Positions 62,765 through 64,000 of a stretch of DNA of 64,000 bases are shown piece by piece (positions within the stretch are counted from its first letter, which is position 1; each line of letters starts with the position of its first letter). Made by a program: the position numbers and the translations under genes. The DNA is from Oscarella lobularis (taxonomy: Eukaryota > Porifera > Homoscleromorpha > Homosclerophorida > Oscarellidae). Under the pieces are notes generated by a model that worked only from the letters and a program-made list of their open reading frames with translations, made no database searches and was not told the DNA's origin. The DNA lies in assembly GCF_947507565.1 (NCBI RefSeq), contig NC_089177.1, forward strand, positions 3,720,001 to 3,784,000, read 5' to 3'.

Positions 62765-64000
62765 ATGTTCTACGTCGTCCTTCTTCTCATCGCTGTCGCT
62801 GGTTTCGCAGCGACCGTGCCACCGCGAACGCACCACAAGTACTGCGTAATCGGCGCCGGTCCAGCGGGCCTCCAAATTGGCTATTTTCTCGAGCGAGCAA
62901 AGCGTGACTATGTCGTCTTCGAACGTGCCAACCAATCAGCTTCCTTCTACGTCAAATATCCGCGCCATCGGCGCATCATATCCATCAACAAGCGCTTCAC
63001 GGGCAAAACGAACGCCGAATTCAACTTGCGCCACGATTGGAACAGTCTAATCAGCGACAACGCCTCTCTTCTCGTCAAACATTACTCCCCCGACTTTTTT
63101 CCACACGCCGACGATCTCTTGCGCTACTTCAACGACTACGCGACGCATTTGAACATCAACGTTCAATACAACACGAACATCGGGAATATAACAAAAGACG
63201 GATCGACATTCGGTTTCCCCTCCGACGATCCGGAAACGGAAGGGCTTTTTTTTATGAATGATACGAATACCGGAAGTGTATACACGTGCCAAGTCCTCGT
63301 CGTCGCTACGGGAATATGGGTTCCAAAGCGACCGTCAAAGTTTCCCGGAATTGAACATTTGGAGTATTATGATTCGATGTCGTTGAATCAGAGCGAGTAC
63401 GAAGGACAGTCCGTGCTGATATTGGGTCGCGGCAATTCGGCGTTCGAGACGGCGGATCACATTGGTGGACACACCGCTCTCATACACATGCTGTCGCGAT
63501 CGCGCGTGAGGCTCTCGTGGTCGACGCACTACGTCGGCGACCTGCGTGCACTGAATAATCAGATATTGGATACGTATCAGTTGAAGTCGTTGGATGCTTT
63601 GCTTGAAGCTGATGTCGAGCAAATGGCTATTGAACCGTCTGATGATGGACGGCTTTTTATTACACCTCGATCGGATATGCCAGGTATGGGGTAACCATAG
63701 TAGCGAGGAGCGGCACACTCTATTATAGATATTTGCAGATGATGAGGATTGGAGTGAGTTGGGCGAAGGGGACGACGATGATATTGATTATGACGATGAA
63801 GACGCGGATGAGAGAGCTAGACATGAAAACGAGGTTCTTTCGCCTGACGACGGTCCGCCTGACGACGGTCCACCTGACGACTTCAATTTTGACAATTTTG
63901 CCATGCGCGAGCCATACGATCGCGTCATCGCCTGTTTGGGTTTCGGGTTCGATTGGTCGCCATTTCGCGACGACGTCAAACCGCAAAAGGGAATTGGACG
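62765..64000 (+). CDS. FOXRED2: FOXRED2 (ERFAD)-like FAD oxidoreductase, 5' part; runs off window
   Basis: ER-lumenal flavoprotein linked to ER-associated degradation. Start MFYVVLLLIAVAGFAATVPP is a signal peptide. KYCVIGAGPAGLQIGYFLER is the dinucleotide-binding Rossmann motif (GxGxxG). Then FYVKYPRHRRIISINKRFTG, DDLLRYFNDYATHLNINVQY, VLVVATGIWVPKRP (the ATG motif) and VLILGRGNSAFETADHI (second Rossmann motif). After PRSDMPG an intron (donor GTATGG near 63685) joins, probably at acceptor TTTGCAG near 63739, to an acidic insert (DDEDWSELGEGDDDDIDYDD) and a PDDGPPDDGPPDD repeat. MREPYDRVIACLGFGFDWSP follows, like the human PYDRIIRCLGWNFDFS segment. It is open at the last base, so the C-terminus is missing. 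A short run near the 3' edge is unverified. Confidence 0.9.

Overview
The window is nuclear DNA of an animal with a compact, gene-dense genome. About 22 protein genes fill 64 kb, most are cut by many introns of about 45-80 bp, and intergenic gaps are usually under 200 bp. The gene set is metazoan: IST1, CENP-L, HERPUD, SNRK, SF3B3, TUBGCP2, an outer-arm dynein heavy chain of the DNAH5/8 type, rhodopsin-like and Frizzled-like receptors, and ionotropic glutamate receptors (iGluRs). Tiny introns, divergent iGluRs, a ciliary dynein and pseudokinase-type domains together suggest a sponge, most likely a homoscleromorph such as Oscarella. That is an inference from style and content, since no species-diagnostic marker is present.

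Layout. 0-6.5 kb: the 3' part of an arylsulfatase, IST1 (-), CENP-L (+), a one-exon small asparaginase-like gene (-) and a HERPUD-type ER ubiquitin-like protein (+). 7.3-8.5 kb: an intronless rhodopsin-like GPCR. 8.7-19.8 kb: four iGluR genes, one (-) with two introns and three intronless (+) copies in tandem. 19.9-23.6 kb: a gene whose exons join an FKBP15/WAFL-type N-terminus to a CAP-Gly domain, a coiled coil and a pseudokinase. 23.7-24.5 kb: a PX-domain protein (-). 24.8-40.3 kb: a complete DNAH5/DNAH8 dynein heavy chain. 40.6-43.0 kb: SNRK kinase. 43.2-44.7 kb: a CYP7/CYP8-like P450 (-). 44.8-50.2 kb: SF3B3. 50.6-52.5 kb: a Frizzled-family-like seven-pass receptor. 52.6-54.2 kb: a cystathionine gamma-lyase family enzyme (-). 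54.3-54.7 kb: CHTF8. 54.9-56.0 kb: a GC-rich stretch with no firm gene but several hairpins. 56.0-61.5 kb: TUBGCP2, with an intronless GPCR apparently nested in its last intron. 61.6-62.7 kb: mitochondrial Obg GTPase MTG2 (-). 62.8 kb to the end: FOXRED2, cut by the window edge.

The genes do not form a single pathway. The recurring organisation is head-to-head pairs separated by 44-308 bp (IST1/CENPL, asparaginase/HERPUD, iGluR/iGluR, PX/dynein, P450/SF3B3, CGL/CHTF8, MTG2/FOXRED2), which implies shared bidirectional promoters. The most unusual items are the FKBP15-CAP-Gly-pseudokinase fusion, the iGluR cluster with its varied pore and ligand residues, and the nested GPCR. Exon limits were read by eye from GT/GC-AG sites and remembered homologue sequences; no alignment was run.
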